Below are positions 1 to 8,106 of a DNA stretch of 64,000 nucleotides, piece by piece. The stretch is from CAVUQH01 sp963774445. GTDB lineage: Bacteria; Myxococcota_A; Polyangia; Haliangiales; Haliangiaceae. Numbering within the stretch: the first letter of the stretch is position 1; every line of letters begins with the position of its first letter. Position numbers and translations under genes: made by a program. The notes beneath the pieces are model-generated. The model made no database searches. It saw nothing but the letters and a program-made list of their open reading frames with translations, and had not been told where the DNA came from. Location: contig CAVZFC010000002.1 of assembly GCA_963774445.1 (NCBI GenBank), positions 1 to 64,000 of the forward strand, given 5' to 3'.

Positions 1-2551
1 GCGGGTCCACCGGTTCGCTTTCCAGAGCCAGTACACCGAACACGCATTCGTGGACGCGGTAGAGCGGCTCCTTCTCGACGAAGCGGTGGAGGGCTTCGAG
101 GCCGAGGGCGAATTCGCGCAGGGCGAGAGAACGCTTGGTGCTGAGGCCGCGGTTGCGGAGGCGGTCGAGGTGCTCGGGCGCGGTGTACTCGGGGCCGTAG
201 ATGATGCGCAGGTACTCGCGGCCGCGGCACTTGACGGCGGGCTGGATGAGGCCGCGCTTGCCTTTGGCGATCCACGACAGCGGCTTGACGACCATGCCTT
301 CGCCGCCACGGTCGGTCATCTCCTGCCACCACTCGACGCCCTCGCGTTCGCTGTCGGGGTTGGTGACGTCGATGATCTTGTAGGGCGTGGCGAGGAGTAG
401 CTCGTCGTCCTGTGCACAGATGCGCGCGAGCTGGTCCATGTGCCAGCGGTGATCCTGATCAGTGTGAACGCGACCCTCGGTGGCGAGCAGGTGGAAGGGG
501 GCGAGCTTGAAGTCGGACAGGTCGGCGACCGGCCAGCAGTACTGGCGGTAGGCCGCGACGAACGCGTCGGCGGTGTTGACGCGCGCGGCGTACTTGTCGA
601 GCAAGTCGGAGGTCGCGCCGTTGCGCTTCGCCGCTTCGGAGAGATGGCCGACAGCGTCCGCCAGGGCGTGGCGCGACGCAGAGCCAACGGCGGCGTACTG
701 GGCGCGGAGAAGCTCCTGGGCTTTCATCGACCAGGGCATGAGCTCGGCGTCGAGGCATGCCCAGGTCGTGTCGAACTCGGCCCAGAAGCCGGCGCGATCG
801 AGCGCTGAGCGAACGCGGTCAAGAAACTGCGCTTCGAGCTGGGCGTCGTTGAAGAACGGGCGGCCGGTGCGGGTGTAGACCTTACCGGCCCCGTCGCTCG
901 GGATGCCGAAGCGAGCCTCGGCGGTCTGGTCGTCGCGACAAATGACGACGACGGCGCGCGAGCCCATGTGCTTCTCTTCGCACACGACGTGGGGAATACC
1001 CTGGTTTCGGTAGTACGCGAACGCCTGGCTCGGGTGCTCCAGGTAGTCGCCGTCGGGGCATGTCTCCGACGGTGACATCGTCGGTGGCAGGTAGATGAGC
1101 CAGCGCGGGTTGACGGAGAAGCGGCTCATGACCTCCAGGGCGGCGACCGCGTTCTCCTCGCGGATGGTGACGGTGCGGTGGAGGCGCGTGGTGACGATGC
1201 GCTTGCCCTGGACGTCGCCGATGTCGAGCAGGTCGTCGTACTGGCGCGGCGTGGGTGCGGCGGCCTCGGCGGTCGCGGTCTGCGGGAACGGCTTGGCCGG
1301 CTCGTAGTACTGGCGCGCGGCCTCGACCTCGACCAGCTCCTTCTCAGGGTAGCGCAGAGCGGTGAGCTTGCCGCCGAATACGCAGCCGGTGTCGATGCAG
1401 ATGGTGCGGTTGAGCCAGACGGCTTCGGGGACGGGCGTGTGGCCGTAGACGACGTGGGCGTTGCCGCGGTAGTCCGCGGCCCAGTTGTAGCGGACCGGGA
1501 GACCGAACTCGTCGGTCTCGCCCGTGGTCTCGCCGTACGTCGCGAACTCGCGCACCTTCGCGGAAGCGCGGCCCTGAAGGTCGGCGCGCATTCCCGCGTG
1601 CGCCACGACAAGCTTGCCGTCGTCGAGCACCAGGTGGCTCACGAGACTGTAGATGAACTCGGCGACCTGTTCCCTGAACTCGGGCGGCTGGGCTTCGAGT
1701 TGCTCCATGGTCTCCGCGAGCCCGTGCGTCAACCTGACGTCGCGGCCGCGGAGCTTGCGCAGCAGTTTCTGCTCGTGATTGCCGGGTACGCAAAGGGCGT
1801 GGCCGGCCTCGACCATGTTCATGACGAGGCGCAGCACGCCGGGCGAGTTGGGCCCGCGGTCGACGAGGTCACCGACGAAGAACGCGCGTCGACCGTCGGG
1901 CGGCTTGACCGTGGGGGCGTCGGACGAGCCGGCGACCTCGTAGCCGAGCTTGGCGAGCAGGGCGACCAGTTCGTCGTAGCAGCCGTGGACGTCGCCGATG
2001 ATGTCGAAGGGACCGTGGTCGTCGCGCCGGTTGTTCCACAGCCGGGTACGCTCGATCTCGACTTGCTCGACCTCCTCGGGCGACTTGAGGACCGTGATGT
2101 TGCGAAAGCCTTCGCGCTTGAGGCCGCGGAGCGACTTGCGCATCTGTGCGGCCTGCTGGCGAACGACGTGCGCACCGAAAGACCGATCGTCGCGGGACTG
2201 GTTGCGCTCGTGGCAGATGTCCGGGTGGATGCTGAGCGCGATCGCGACGGGCAAGCAGTGGTATTGGCGGGCCAGGGCCACGAGCGACCTGCGACCCTCG
2301 GGCTGAACGTTGGTGGCGTCGACGACCGTGAGCTTCTGGTTCGCGAGGCGCTTCCCGGCGATGTACTGCAGGACGTCGAAGGCGTCGCCGGTGGCGGCCT
2401 GGTCGTTCTCGTCGTCGGAGACGAGGCCGCGGCAGTAGTCCGAAGAGATGACTTCGGTCGGCTTGAAGTGCTTGCGGGCAAAGCTGGACTTGCCGCTGCC
2501 GGACGGGCCGATGAGGACGACGAGACAGGCTTCGGGGATCTTGATGGTCAT
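1..2551 (-). CDS. pnkp: Polynucleotide kinase-phosphatase-ligase Pnkp (3' end off window)
   Basis: Bacterial Pnkp repairs cleaved RNA: it phosphorylates 5'-OH ends, removes 2',3'-cyclic or 3' phosphates and, when activated by Hen1, seals the ends. Three domains are visible in order. The kinase is at the N-terminus, with P-loop GPSGSGKSS near residues 15-23. A calcineurin-like phosphatase follows, with GDVHG at about 186, GDLVDRGP at about 227 and GNHE at about 257. The ligase/adenylyltransferase has motif I KHMGSR with its lysine at residue 527. About 850 residues are inside the window; the family is usually about 850-870 aa, so only a few residues are lost at the left edge. The ATG overlaps the hen1 stop by 4 nt (ATGA), indicating one transcript. 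All catalytic motifs are intact, so an active enzyme is expected. Confidence 0.95.
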   Translation of the reverse strand, partial: MTIKIPEACLVVLIGPSGSGKSSFARKHFKPTEVISSDYCRGLVSDDENDQAATGDAFDVLQYIAGKRLANQKLTVVDATNVQPEGRRSLVALARQYHCLPVAIALSIHPDICHERNQSRDDRSFGAHVVRQQAAQMRKSLRGLKREGFRNITVLKSPEEVEQVEIERTRLWNNRRDDHGPFDIIGDVHGCYDELVALLAKLGYEVAGSSDAPTVKPPDGRRAFFVGDLVDRGPNSPGVLRLVMNMVEAGHALCVPGNHEQKLLRKLRGRDVRLTHGLAETMEQLEAQPPEFREQVAEFIYSLVSHLVLDDGKLVVAHAGMRADLQGRASAKVREFATYGETTGETDEFGLPVRYNWAADYRGNAHVVYGHTPVPEAVWLNRTICIDTGCVFGGKLTALRYPEKELVEVEAARQYYEPAKPFPQTATAEAAAPTPRQYDDLLDIGDVQGKRIVTTRLHRTVTIREENAVAALEVMSRFSVNPRWLIYLPPTMSPSETCPDGDYLEHPSQAFAYYRNQGIPHVVCEEKHMGSRAVVVICRDDQTAEARFGIPSDGAGKVYTRTGRPFFNDAQLEAQFLDRVRSALDRAGFWAEFDTTWACLDAELMPWSMKAQELLRAQYAAVGSASRHALADAVGHLSEAAKRNGATSDLLDKYAARVNTADAFVAAYRQYCWPVADLSDFKLAPFHLLATEGRVHTDQDHRWHMDQLARICAQDDELLLATPYKIIDVTNPDSEREGVEWWQEMTDRGGEGMVVKPLSWIAKGKRGLIQPAVKCRGREYLRIIYGPEYTAPEHLDRLRNRGLSTKRSLALREFALGLEALHRFVEKEPLYRVHECVFGVLALESEPVDP

Positions 2552-3951
2552 CGCGAGAAGACCCCCATCTGCGTCGGCGGGCCGACCTGGGCATCAACCG
2601 GGCCGATCGGCGCGAAGCGCACGGAGTAGCCGTGCTGCTCGGCGGTGTGCTTGGCCCAGGTCTCGAACTCGGCGCGCGTCCACTCGAACCGGTGGTCGCG
2701 GTGGCGGAGCTTGCCGGCGGGCAGAGTCTCGAAACGCACGTTGTACTCGGAGTTGGGCGTGGTCACGACGACCGTCTGCGGGCGCGCGAACTCGAACACG
2801 ACGCGCTCGAACGCGCGCAGGCGCGATGCGTCGATGTGCTCGATGACCTCGATGGCGCACACCGCGTCGTAGCCGGCGAAGCGCTCGTCGCGGTAGGTGA
2901 GCGAGCCCTGGAACAGGCTCAGGCGCTCGCGCTGCCGGTCGGGCATGCGGTCGAGTTTGAGTCGGTCAGCAGCGATCTCGAGAGCGCGGTGCGAGACGTC
3001 GACGCCGGCGATGGACGAGATCTCCTTGTCGCGCAGCAGCAGCGACAGCAGGCGTCCCTCGCCGCAGCCGAGATCGATCACGCGACGGGCTCCGGCTTCC
3101 TTGAGCACAGCAACGACCGTGCCCATGCGCTGCTCGTTCAGCGTGATCTTGCGTTCGAGGGCTTCCTCGTCGCGCTCGTTTTGCTCGTCGTCGGCGTCGG
3201 GGTCGACTTGTTCGTCGGCCATCAGTCGCTCGATCGCTTCGCGGGCGAGGCTGCGCTGATGCTTGAGGTACCGGCGGGCGATCTCGTCGCGCTCGGGATG
3301 GTCCGAGAGCCAGCCCTCGCCACGGTCGAGGAGCTTCTCCAGCTCGTCGCGGCCAACCCAGTAGTGCTTGCTGTTGTCGAGCACCGGCAGGAGCACGTAC
3401 AGGTGGGTGAGAAGATCCGACAGCGTGACCGTGTGCGCGAGCTTGACCCTGTAGTACGGCGCTTCGCCCCACTCGGGGAACTTCTCGTCGAGCGGAGGGC
3501 GCGTCGCTTCGACCGTGTAGCCGAGCGGCTCGAACAGCCGGCGCAGGAACGGTTCGCCGCCGCGGCATGGAACGACCGACAGACTGGCTTCGAGCGGAAT
3601 CGGGGCAGCAGCCAGCTCCGGTCGCTCCTTGCAGCTCCCACGGAGGGCGCTGCCGAGCACCTGGGCGATCGCGACGCTCATGAACGACGACGTGACATAG
3701 GGCCGGTCGTTGACGTACTGGGCCAGCGTTCCCTCGGCCTTGGCCTTGTTCCGGTCGCGACCGCGGACCAGGCCGATCGGGTCGATATCGAGGAGCAGGC
3801 ACGCGGTGCACTGCGCGTCGTCTGCCTGTGGATAGAACACGTGCGCGGCGCCGTAGGACAGCGAGAATGTCTGGCACTTCTCCGGGTGCTTGGCGAGCAA
3901 GTAGCCCAGGTCGGTAGCCGGCTGGTGGGTTGTCGTGATGCTGAGCAGCAT
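2548..3951 (-). CDS. hen1: 3'-terminal RNA ribose 2'-O-methyltransferase Hen1
   Basis: Hen1 methylates the 2'-OH at the 3' end of broken RNA before Pnkp ligation, so the repaired site resists re-cleavage at the same bond; its N-terminal half also activates the Pnkp ligase. The 467-residue length matches bacterial Hen1. The N-terminal half (about 1-240) is the Hen1-N module. The C-terminal half is a SAM methyltransferase with motif I DLGCGEGR at about 293-300 and the metal-binding EVIEH at about 368-372. The gene lies directly upstream of pnkp with a 4-nt overlap. No promoter is obvious; a remnant of a WYL regulator lies about 160 bp upstream. Confidence 0.95.
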   Translation of the reverse strand: MLLSITTTHQPATDLGYLLAKHPEKCQTFSLSYGAAHVFYPQADDAQCTACLLLDIDPIGLVRGRDRNKAKAEGTLAQYVNDRPYVTSSFMSVAIAQVLGSALRGSCKERPELAAAPIPLEASLSVVPCRGGEPFLRRLFEPLGYTVEATRPPLDEKFPEWGEAPYYRVKLAHTVTLSDLLTHLYVLLPVLDNSKHYWVGRDELEKLLDRGEGWLSDHPERDEIARRYLKHQRSLAREAIERLMADEQVDPDADDEQNERDEEALERKITLNEQRMGTVVAVLKEAGARRVIDLGCGEGRLLSLLLRDKEISSIAGVDVSHRALEIAADRLKLDRMPDRQRERLSLFQGSLTYRDERFAGYDAVCAIEVIEHIDASRLRAFERVVFEFARPQTVVVTTPNSEYNVRFETLPAGKLRHRDHRFEWTRAEFETWAKHTAEQHGYSVRFAPIGPVDAQVGPPTQMGVFSR

Positions 3952-4111
3952 GGTTCGGGCCGCGTAGGGATGTCGGTCTGCGCGCGAAGCGACAGGGTTA
4001 CAATCGGGTGCCGCTGCTGTCCAGCGAAACGCCCGCGTCGACGGGAAAATCGGTCCGGGAAAGCCGTGTGCTTCCGGGAAGGTGGCGGGGGACGAGATAG
4101 AGGGCGGGAAT

Positions 4112-4365
4112 TCAGCCGCCGTAATTCGCGAGCGTGAGATTGAGCGCTTCGACCACGCGCTCCTGCAACTCGGCGGGCTCGAGCACGCGGGCGGCTGGCC
4201 CCCATTCGAGGATCCACGGGACGACCTCGCGGAGGCTGGTCACGTCGAACTCGATCCGGGTGCCGCCGGGGATGGCCGTTTGGCTTTGCGTGCGGTGCCA
4301 GAAACGGGCCTCGGCGTCGACGCGCACGGACTTGTCGAGGTCGACGACGACGTGGTGGGTTTGTC
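4112..4365 (-). pseudogene. Remnant of a WYL-domain transcriptional regulator (C-terminal part)
   Basis: Reading the minus strand, the last 80 or so codons match the C-terminal WCX part of WYL regulators: a stretch with ARFWHRTQSQ, then VPWILEWGPAARVLEP and a final ALNLTLANYGG. No start codon, helix-turn-helix or WYL core precedes it; the homologous frame fades near 4365, where coding potential switches to the opposite strand. It sits just upstream of hen1-pnkp, on the same strand. WYL proteins often control nucleic-acid-responsive operons, so it may be the relic of a local regulator, but that is inference. The exact upstream limit is approximate. Confidence 0.55.
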
Positions 4366-4558
4366 CGTCTTCGGCGACCTGTTCACGGTTCTCTTCGCCG
4401 AGGATCTCGACAAAGCCACCGTTGACGAGACTGTCTCCGTCGTGACCGGCGCTGGCTTCACGTTGCTGCCGGCCGACGAGCTGGAGGAGCCGTACACGGG
4501 GAGCAACCCTCGTCTCACCGGCATGAGCTGGTTCACCCGGTTCTTCTGCTACCTGTAG
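4360..4558 (+). pseudogene. 3' fragment of an unidentified protein gene
   Basis: From about 4360 the plus strand reads an in-frame stretch with normal high-GC third positions, ending LTGMSWFTRFFCYL and then TAG. It includes the acidic segment LFAEDLDKATVDE. It has no start codon of its own and runs into the antisense of the WYL remnant on its left. I do not recognise the family. It looks like the last 65 codons of a gene whose 5' part was lost when it was joined to the WYL fragment. Confidence 0.3.
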
Positions 4559-4794
4559 GCACGGACGGAGAGCTCGTGGAGTCGCATCGCTTCTCGCTGG
4601 CCCCACGCCACGAGGTTCCCCATGACCGACAAAACCCTGCAGCTACTCCTCGCAAGTGACCATTCGTCGGCTTGGGCGGCTGGGCCCCGGGGGTGAGGTG
4701 GTCGAGTATGCCGACGATGGGAAGGCGGGCGACGACTTCCAGCCGGACGGGGGGACGGGCTGTGTTTGGGGTGCCCCCCGCGGGACTCGACCGC

Positions 4795-4937
4795 TGGCTG
4801 CAGAAATTCCGCGGAGCGGAATTTTGCAGCCGCGGCGACGGAGCGGCGTCCCCGCGCTCGCGCGGGAGGGCGCTGCGAAGTCGAACCCGGAGGGTTCGAC
4901 CCGCGCCCAGCGCGGGCGGGCCGCCTGCGGCGGCCCG
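4795..4937. repeat. Chain of adjoining perfect hairpins
   Basis: Several consecutive inverted repeats with tiny loops fill this intergenic stretch. One is at 4795-4832 (about 16 bp with one bulge, loop GGA). One is at 4851-4866 (CCCGCGC/GCGCGGG). One is at 4880-4900 (GTCGAACCC, loop GGA, GGGTTCGAC). One is at 4900-4916 (CCCGCGC, loop CCA, GCGCGGG). One is at 4917-4937 (9 bp, loop TGC). The last three abut with no spacer. No open reading frame explains them. They lie just downstream of the tRNA terminator. The function is unknown; they could be a folded RNA, a cruciform or a palindromic repeat family. Confidence 0.6.
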
Positions 4938-4961
4938 GTCCCGGTGGGGTAAGGTCGAGCC

Positions 4962-4996
4962 GAAAAAACAAAGCTCCGGTGGACGAACCGGAGCTT
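4962..4996 (-). terminator. Rho-independent terminator of the tRNA pair
   Basis: A perfect 10-bp stem (AAGCTCCGGT at 4971-4980 with ACCGGAGCTT at 4987-4996, 6-nt loop) is followed on the minus strand by a T-rich run, TTTGTTTTTT. It sits 7 bp past the 3' end of the tRNA-Glu gene, in the right orientation to end transcription of both tRNAs. Confidence 0.85.
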
Positions 4997-5003
4997 CTTG
5001 GGG

Positions 5004-5075
<72 letters not shown>

Positions 5076-5108
5076 GATAATCGTTCCTTCGCAGGGGAGT
5101 GTCATGGA

Positions 5109-5182
5109 TGGTTCGGGGACTAGGATTCGAACCTAGATAGACAGATCCAGAGTCTGCCGTCCTGCCATTAGACGATCCCCGA
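5109..5182 (-). tRNA. tRNA-Gln (CTG)
   Basis: On the minus strand the acceptor stem TCGGGGA pairs fully with TCCCCGA. The anticodon stem GCAGA/TCTGT encloses CTCTGGA, giving anticodon CTG. The T-arm has GTTCGAATC. Here the 3' CCA is encoded at 5111-5109. Confidence 0.95.
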
Positions 5183-5210
5183 GTGGGTCCCCGAACAGGG
5201 GAGAATTCCT

Positions 5211-5591
5211 TTACCTTGGCTTTTCGGCGGGGTCAAGAGGCTTGGCCGGAAGGAGGTAGATTCGAGTCTGGCCGCGCCACTCCGAGAGATGGATGGCTGT
5301 CCAGCGAGAGGCCGGATTGCGGGCCAGGAAGCGGGCGACGACGACCCCTCGATAGCGGTAGACGGGCAGCTCATCGTGGGCGATTCCGCGCCGGGAGAGG
5401 AGCTTCTGGTAGTACTGGACGGTCTTGCGGAATGTCCGTCCCGAGCGCCAGGTCTGGACGGCGGTGACGCGCGAGCCGCGGGGCACGCCCAGTCCCAGGG
5501 TGTCGGCGGACGGCTTGCCGCCGGCGGTCGCGCGGCCCGGACCGGCCAGGAGGCCGGCGGCCAGGAGCAGGGGCAGGGCGCGAACGAGCAC
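5211..5591 (-). CDS. Small secreted protein of unknown function
   Basis: A 126-residue protein with an N-terminal signal peptide (MLVRALPLLLAAGLLAGPG, likely cut near residue 24), started by GTG. The mature part is basic and has no motif I recognise. A central segment (TFRKTVQYYQKLLSRRGI) suggests a helix, and the end (YLLPAKPLDPAEKPR) is Pro-rich. The segment about a tyrosine-rich helix followed by a domain of alternating strands resembles small periplasmic domains, but I cannot assign a family. It lies just upstream of, and on the same strand as, the two tRNAs and is probably a separate unit. Confidence 0.6.
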   Translation of the reverse strand: MLVRALPLLLAAGLLAGPGRATAGGKPSADTLGLGVPRGSRVTAVQTWRSGRTFRKTVQYYQKLLSRRGIAHDELPVYRYRGVVVARFLARNPASRWTAIHLSEWRGQTRIYLLPAKPLDPAEKPR

Positions 5592-5695
5592 GGGGCGAGG
5601 ATAGCCGATCCCGGCGCGGCGGCGGTGGCCCGCACGCTCTTGCGCGGCGTGTTAGCCTCGACGCCTCAACTAGCCAGATGGGAGGCTCTACTACG

Positions 5696-6274
5696 ATGCG
5701 TACGCTGTTTGCGATCTCCATCTTCGCCATCGCCATGAGCGGTGCCTGCAAGAAGAAGGACGAGAAGAAGACCGAGACCCCGGCCCCGACGCCGACGCCG
5801 ACGGAGCAGCAGCCGCCGGAGCCCGCGAAGCCGGAGGCCTCGACCATGCCCAACAAGCAGAAGAACTGCCCCAACACGGTCGAGGGCGCCAAGACCGAGG
5901 TCGCCGAGGCCGACGGAGCCGTGGTGGTGACCGTCAGCGGCGAGGGCGACGCGGTCAAGGAGATCCAGGAGCGGGCCAAGGTGCTGGCCGGCCAGCAGGG
6001 CAAGGACAGCGACAAGGTCGAGCACACCGGAGAGGGCACCGGCGGTCAGGCCGGGCCGTGTCCCGCGTTCATCAAGGACAGCGACTCGACGTTCGAGGAC
6101 ACCGACACGGGCGTCAAGGTGACGATCAAGCCCAAGGAGGGCGGGGACCTCGCCGCGATCAAGACCGAGGTCGACGCCCGCATGAAGAAGATGCAGGCGG
6201 GCGATGCGGCCAAGCCGGCCGACGGCGCCCAGCCGGCCGACCCGGCCAAGGCGACCGCGCCGGTCAAGAACTGA
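5696..6274 (+). CDS. Putative lipoprotein, unknown function
   Basis: A 192-residue protein starting MRTLFAISIFAIAMSGAC, a short lipoprotein signal with Cys at position 18, followed by KKK and a Pro/Thr/Glu-rich linker. The second half has two short domains around CPNTVEG and CPAFIKDSD that may be a duplicated unit. It ends with an Ala/Pro/Asp-rich tail. The ATG at 5696 is preferred over 5678 because GGAGGC lies about 10 nt upstream and the signal peptide starts there. Function is unknown. A strong terminator follows at once. Confidence 0.75.
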   Translation: MRTLFAISIFAIAMSGACKKKDEKKTETPAPTPTPTEQQPPEPAKPEASTMPNKQKNCPNTVEGAKTEVAEADGAVVVTVSGEGDAVKEIQERAKVLAGQQGKDSDKVEHTGEGTGGQAGPCPAFIKDSDSTFEDTDTGVKVTIKPKEGGDLAAIKTEVDARMKKMQAGDAAKPADGAQPADPAKATAPVKN

Positions 6275-6294
6275 TCAGCGCCTACCGAAACGCC

Positions 6295-6330
6295 AAGCGG
6301 CTCCGGGCCATGGGCTCGGAGCCGCTTTTT
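6295..6330 (+). terminator. Rho-independent terminator
   Basis: An 11-bp stem (AAGCGGCTCCG at 6295-6305 with CGGAGCCGCTT at 6317-6327) is followed by TTTTT. It lies 20 bp after the stop of the lipoprotein gene ending at 6274. Confidence 0.9.
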
Positions 6331-6340
6331 GTCTTCTGGA

Positions 6341-6399
6341 CCGGTCGCCCTGAGCGAAGGTCGCGCGAAGCGCGCGCTCAGCTCGCTCAGGACGACCGG
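6341..6399. repeat. REP-like palindromic repeat
   Basis: 17-bp arms (CCGGTCGCCCTGAGCGA at 6341-6357 and its near-complement at 6383-6399, one mismatch) enclose a GC-rich palindromic centre. It sits between convergent genes. A related element starting CCCTGAGCG occurs at 27308-27350, also between convergent genes. Confidence 0.6.
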
Positions 6400-6447
6400 G
6401 TGCGATGAGGCATGCGGCGCGAGATCCGTCGGGGGATAGAGCTGCGC

Positions 6448-7260
6448 TCAGTCCTCGTGATAGACGATGGTGCCGACGTCCTCGCCGTGCATCGCCTTGG
6501 TCACTTCGCCCGGCACCAGGCCGTTGACGACCTGTAGCTCCTTGACCCAGCGCGAGCGGCCCAGGTACTCGATGCAGACGCGTTCGAGGATGAGATCGGG
6601 CAGGTCGCGGGCCAAGAGCTCCTTCGCGCTGATGCGCGGGATGTGCTCGGCCTTCGGGTTCTTCTTGGGATCGTCGGTGTACATCCCGTGCTCGTCCTTG
6701 ATGAAGATCGCCCGCTTGCAGCCGAGGAACTCGGCCGACAGGAAGACGCCGGCATCGGTGCGGTGCGGCGGGATGCGGCCGCCGGAGTCGCCGCGCTGCT
6801 CCCAGTAGCCGAACGGCGGCATGCCGGCCATGACCGGCACGCAGCCCATGTTGATGTAGAGCGGCAGCTTCTCGAAGTCGTCCGGCAGGATGAAGATGCC
6901 GCCGTGCTTGGCCAAGAGCATCTGCAGCATGCGCGCGTTCTGCATCGGCACGTACTTGCCCACGGCGGCCAGGACGCCGGTGGGCAGCTCGAGCTCGGAG
7001 GCGATGGCGTAGATGTGCCGGGCGCGGGTGCCGCCGCCGGCGAGCAGCAGCATCGGGATGCCCTCGTTGCGGGCGGCCACCAGCTCTTCGATGATCGGGA
7101 ACAGCGCCGCGCGGCCGCGGTCCATCACCGACTGGCCGCCGATCTTGATCACCCGGACGTCGGGCATGACGGCGACGCCGTGGTAGTCGATGCCGGCGGC
7201 GTCGGTGTCGGTGAGGCTGTCTGACTGCAGCGCGCTGGCCAGGGTCTTGCGGTCGGCCAT
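6448..7260 (-). CDS. Molybdenum storage protein-like subunit (amino acid kinase fold, MosB-like)
   Basis: MosA and MosB form a cage that packs molybdate or tungstate clusters using ATP; they derive from UMP kinase. This 270-residue protein has the fold and MosB-like signatures: VIKIGGQSVMDRGRAAL near residue 37, AGGGTRARHIY in the middle, IPPHRTDAG and IFIKDEHGMYTDDP in the second half, and VQVVNGLVPG-type ending (here LQVVNGLVPGEVTKAM). The nucleotide-site lysine in KIGGQS is present. It is the last gene of a four-gene minus-strand operon, 3 bp after its paralogue. A plain UMP kinase is unlikely because two divergent paralogues are paired, as in mosAB. Confidence 0.8.
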   Translation of the reverse strand: MADRKTLASALQSDSLTDTDAAGIDYHGVAVMPDVRVIKIGGQSVMDRGRAALFPIIEELVAARNEGIPMLLLAGGGTRARHIYAIASELELPTGVLAAVGKYVPMQNARMLQMLLAKHGGIFILPDDFEKLPLYINMGCVPVMAGMPPFGYWEQRGDSGGRIPPHRTDAGVFLSAEFLGCKRAIFIKDEHGMYTDDPKKNPKAEHIPRISAKELLARDLPDLILERVCIEYLGRSRWVKELQVVNGLVPGEVTKAMHGEDVGTIVYHED

Positions 7261-7263
7261 TGG

Positions 7264-8106
7264 TCAGTCCTCCTTGACGATGACGGTGCCGTTGTCCTGA
7301 CCGTCGAGGGCTTTGGTGAGCTCGCCCGGCACCAGGCCGTTGACGATCTGAATGCGTTTGATGTTGCGCGCGTGGCGCCAGGCCCAGAACAGCTGCTTGT
7401 CGAGGATGCTTTCGGCGAGCTTGCAGTGGCCTTTCTCGTCGGTGAGCTCGGCCAGGGTGGCGCGGCGGATCAGCGTGGCGTCGTCGTGCTTCTTCGGGTC
7501 CTGGTCGTACAGGCCGTCCTCGTCCTTGACGAAGATCAGCTGCTTGAACGCCAACACCTCGGCCATCTGGAACAGGCCGAAGTCCGAGCCGTGGGCCGGC
7601 AGGTGGCCGTGCTCGGGCGGCGGCTCCCACAGGTGGTATGGCGGAATCGAGATACAGATCGGGATCATGCCGGCGTTGAGATAGAGCGGCAGCTCCCAGA
7701 AGTGGTCGCGCTGCATCGGCATCGAGTTGTGCTTGGACAACAGCGCGTTGAGGACGATGGCGTTGAGCTCTTCCATCGAGCCGATCAGCTGGGCGACGCC
7801 GCCGACCGGCAGCCCCAGGTCCAGCGCGATCGACGCGGTGTGGCGTACGCGGGTGCCGCCACCGACGCCGACCACGATGCGGTGGTTCTTGCGCACCGCC
7901 GCGATCTCTTCTGCGAGCGGCAGGAGCGCCTCGCGGCCGCGGTCGAAGATGCTCTGTCCGCCGACCCCGATCAGGGCGACGTCGGGGAAAATCTGAAAGT
8001 CGTAGTCGCTGTCGGTCCCCGACAGGACGTCGCGATTTTGCAGCGACTCCCGCATGAGGGACGATTCCACGTGGGTTCGACCGTCGCCGGTCACGAGCTT
8101 ACTCAT
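7264..8106 (-). CDS. Molybdenum storage protein-like subunit (second paralogue)
   Basis: A 280-residue amino-acid-kinase-fold protein paired with the gene at 6448-7260. Shared signatures are GVGGQSIFDRGREALLP, GVGGGTRVRHTASIALDL, IFVKDEDGLYDQDPKK and IQIVNGLVPGELTKAL. In the first motif the usual lysine (VIKIGG) is replaced by glycine (LIGVGG), so its own nucleotide site may be altered while the partner keeps it. Two unequal subunits match the alpha/beta architecture of the storage protein. Its start overlaps the stop of the upstream ECF-like membrane gene by 8 nt. The assignment as Mo/W storage rests on sequence likeness; the metal is not shown. Confidence 0.78.
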   Translation of the reverse strand: MSKLVTGDGRTHVESSLMRESLQNRDVLSGTDSDYDFQIFPDVALIGVGGQSIFDRGREALLPLAEEIAAVRKNHRIVVGVGGGTRVRHTASIALDLGLPVGGVAQLIGSMEELNAIVLNALLSKHNSMPMQRDHFWELPLYLNAGMIPICISIPPYHLWEPPPEHGHLPAHGSDFGLFQMAEVLAFKQLIFVKDEDGLYDQDPKKHDDATLIRRATLAELTDEKGHCKLAESILDKQLFWAWRHARNIKRIQIVNGLVPGELTKALDGQDNGTVIVKED

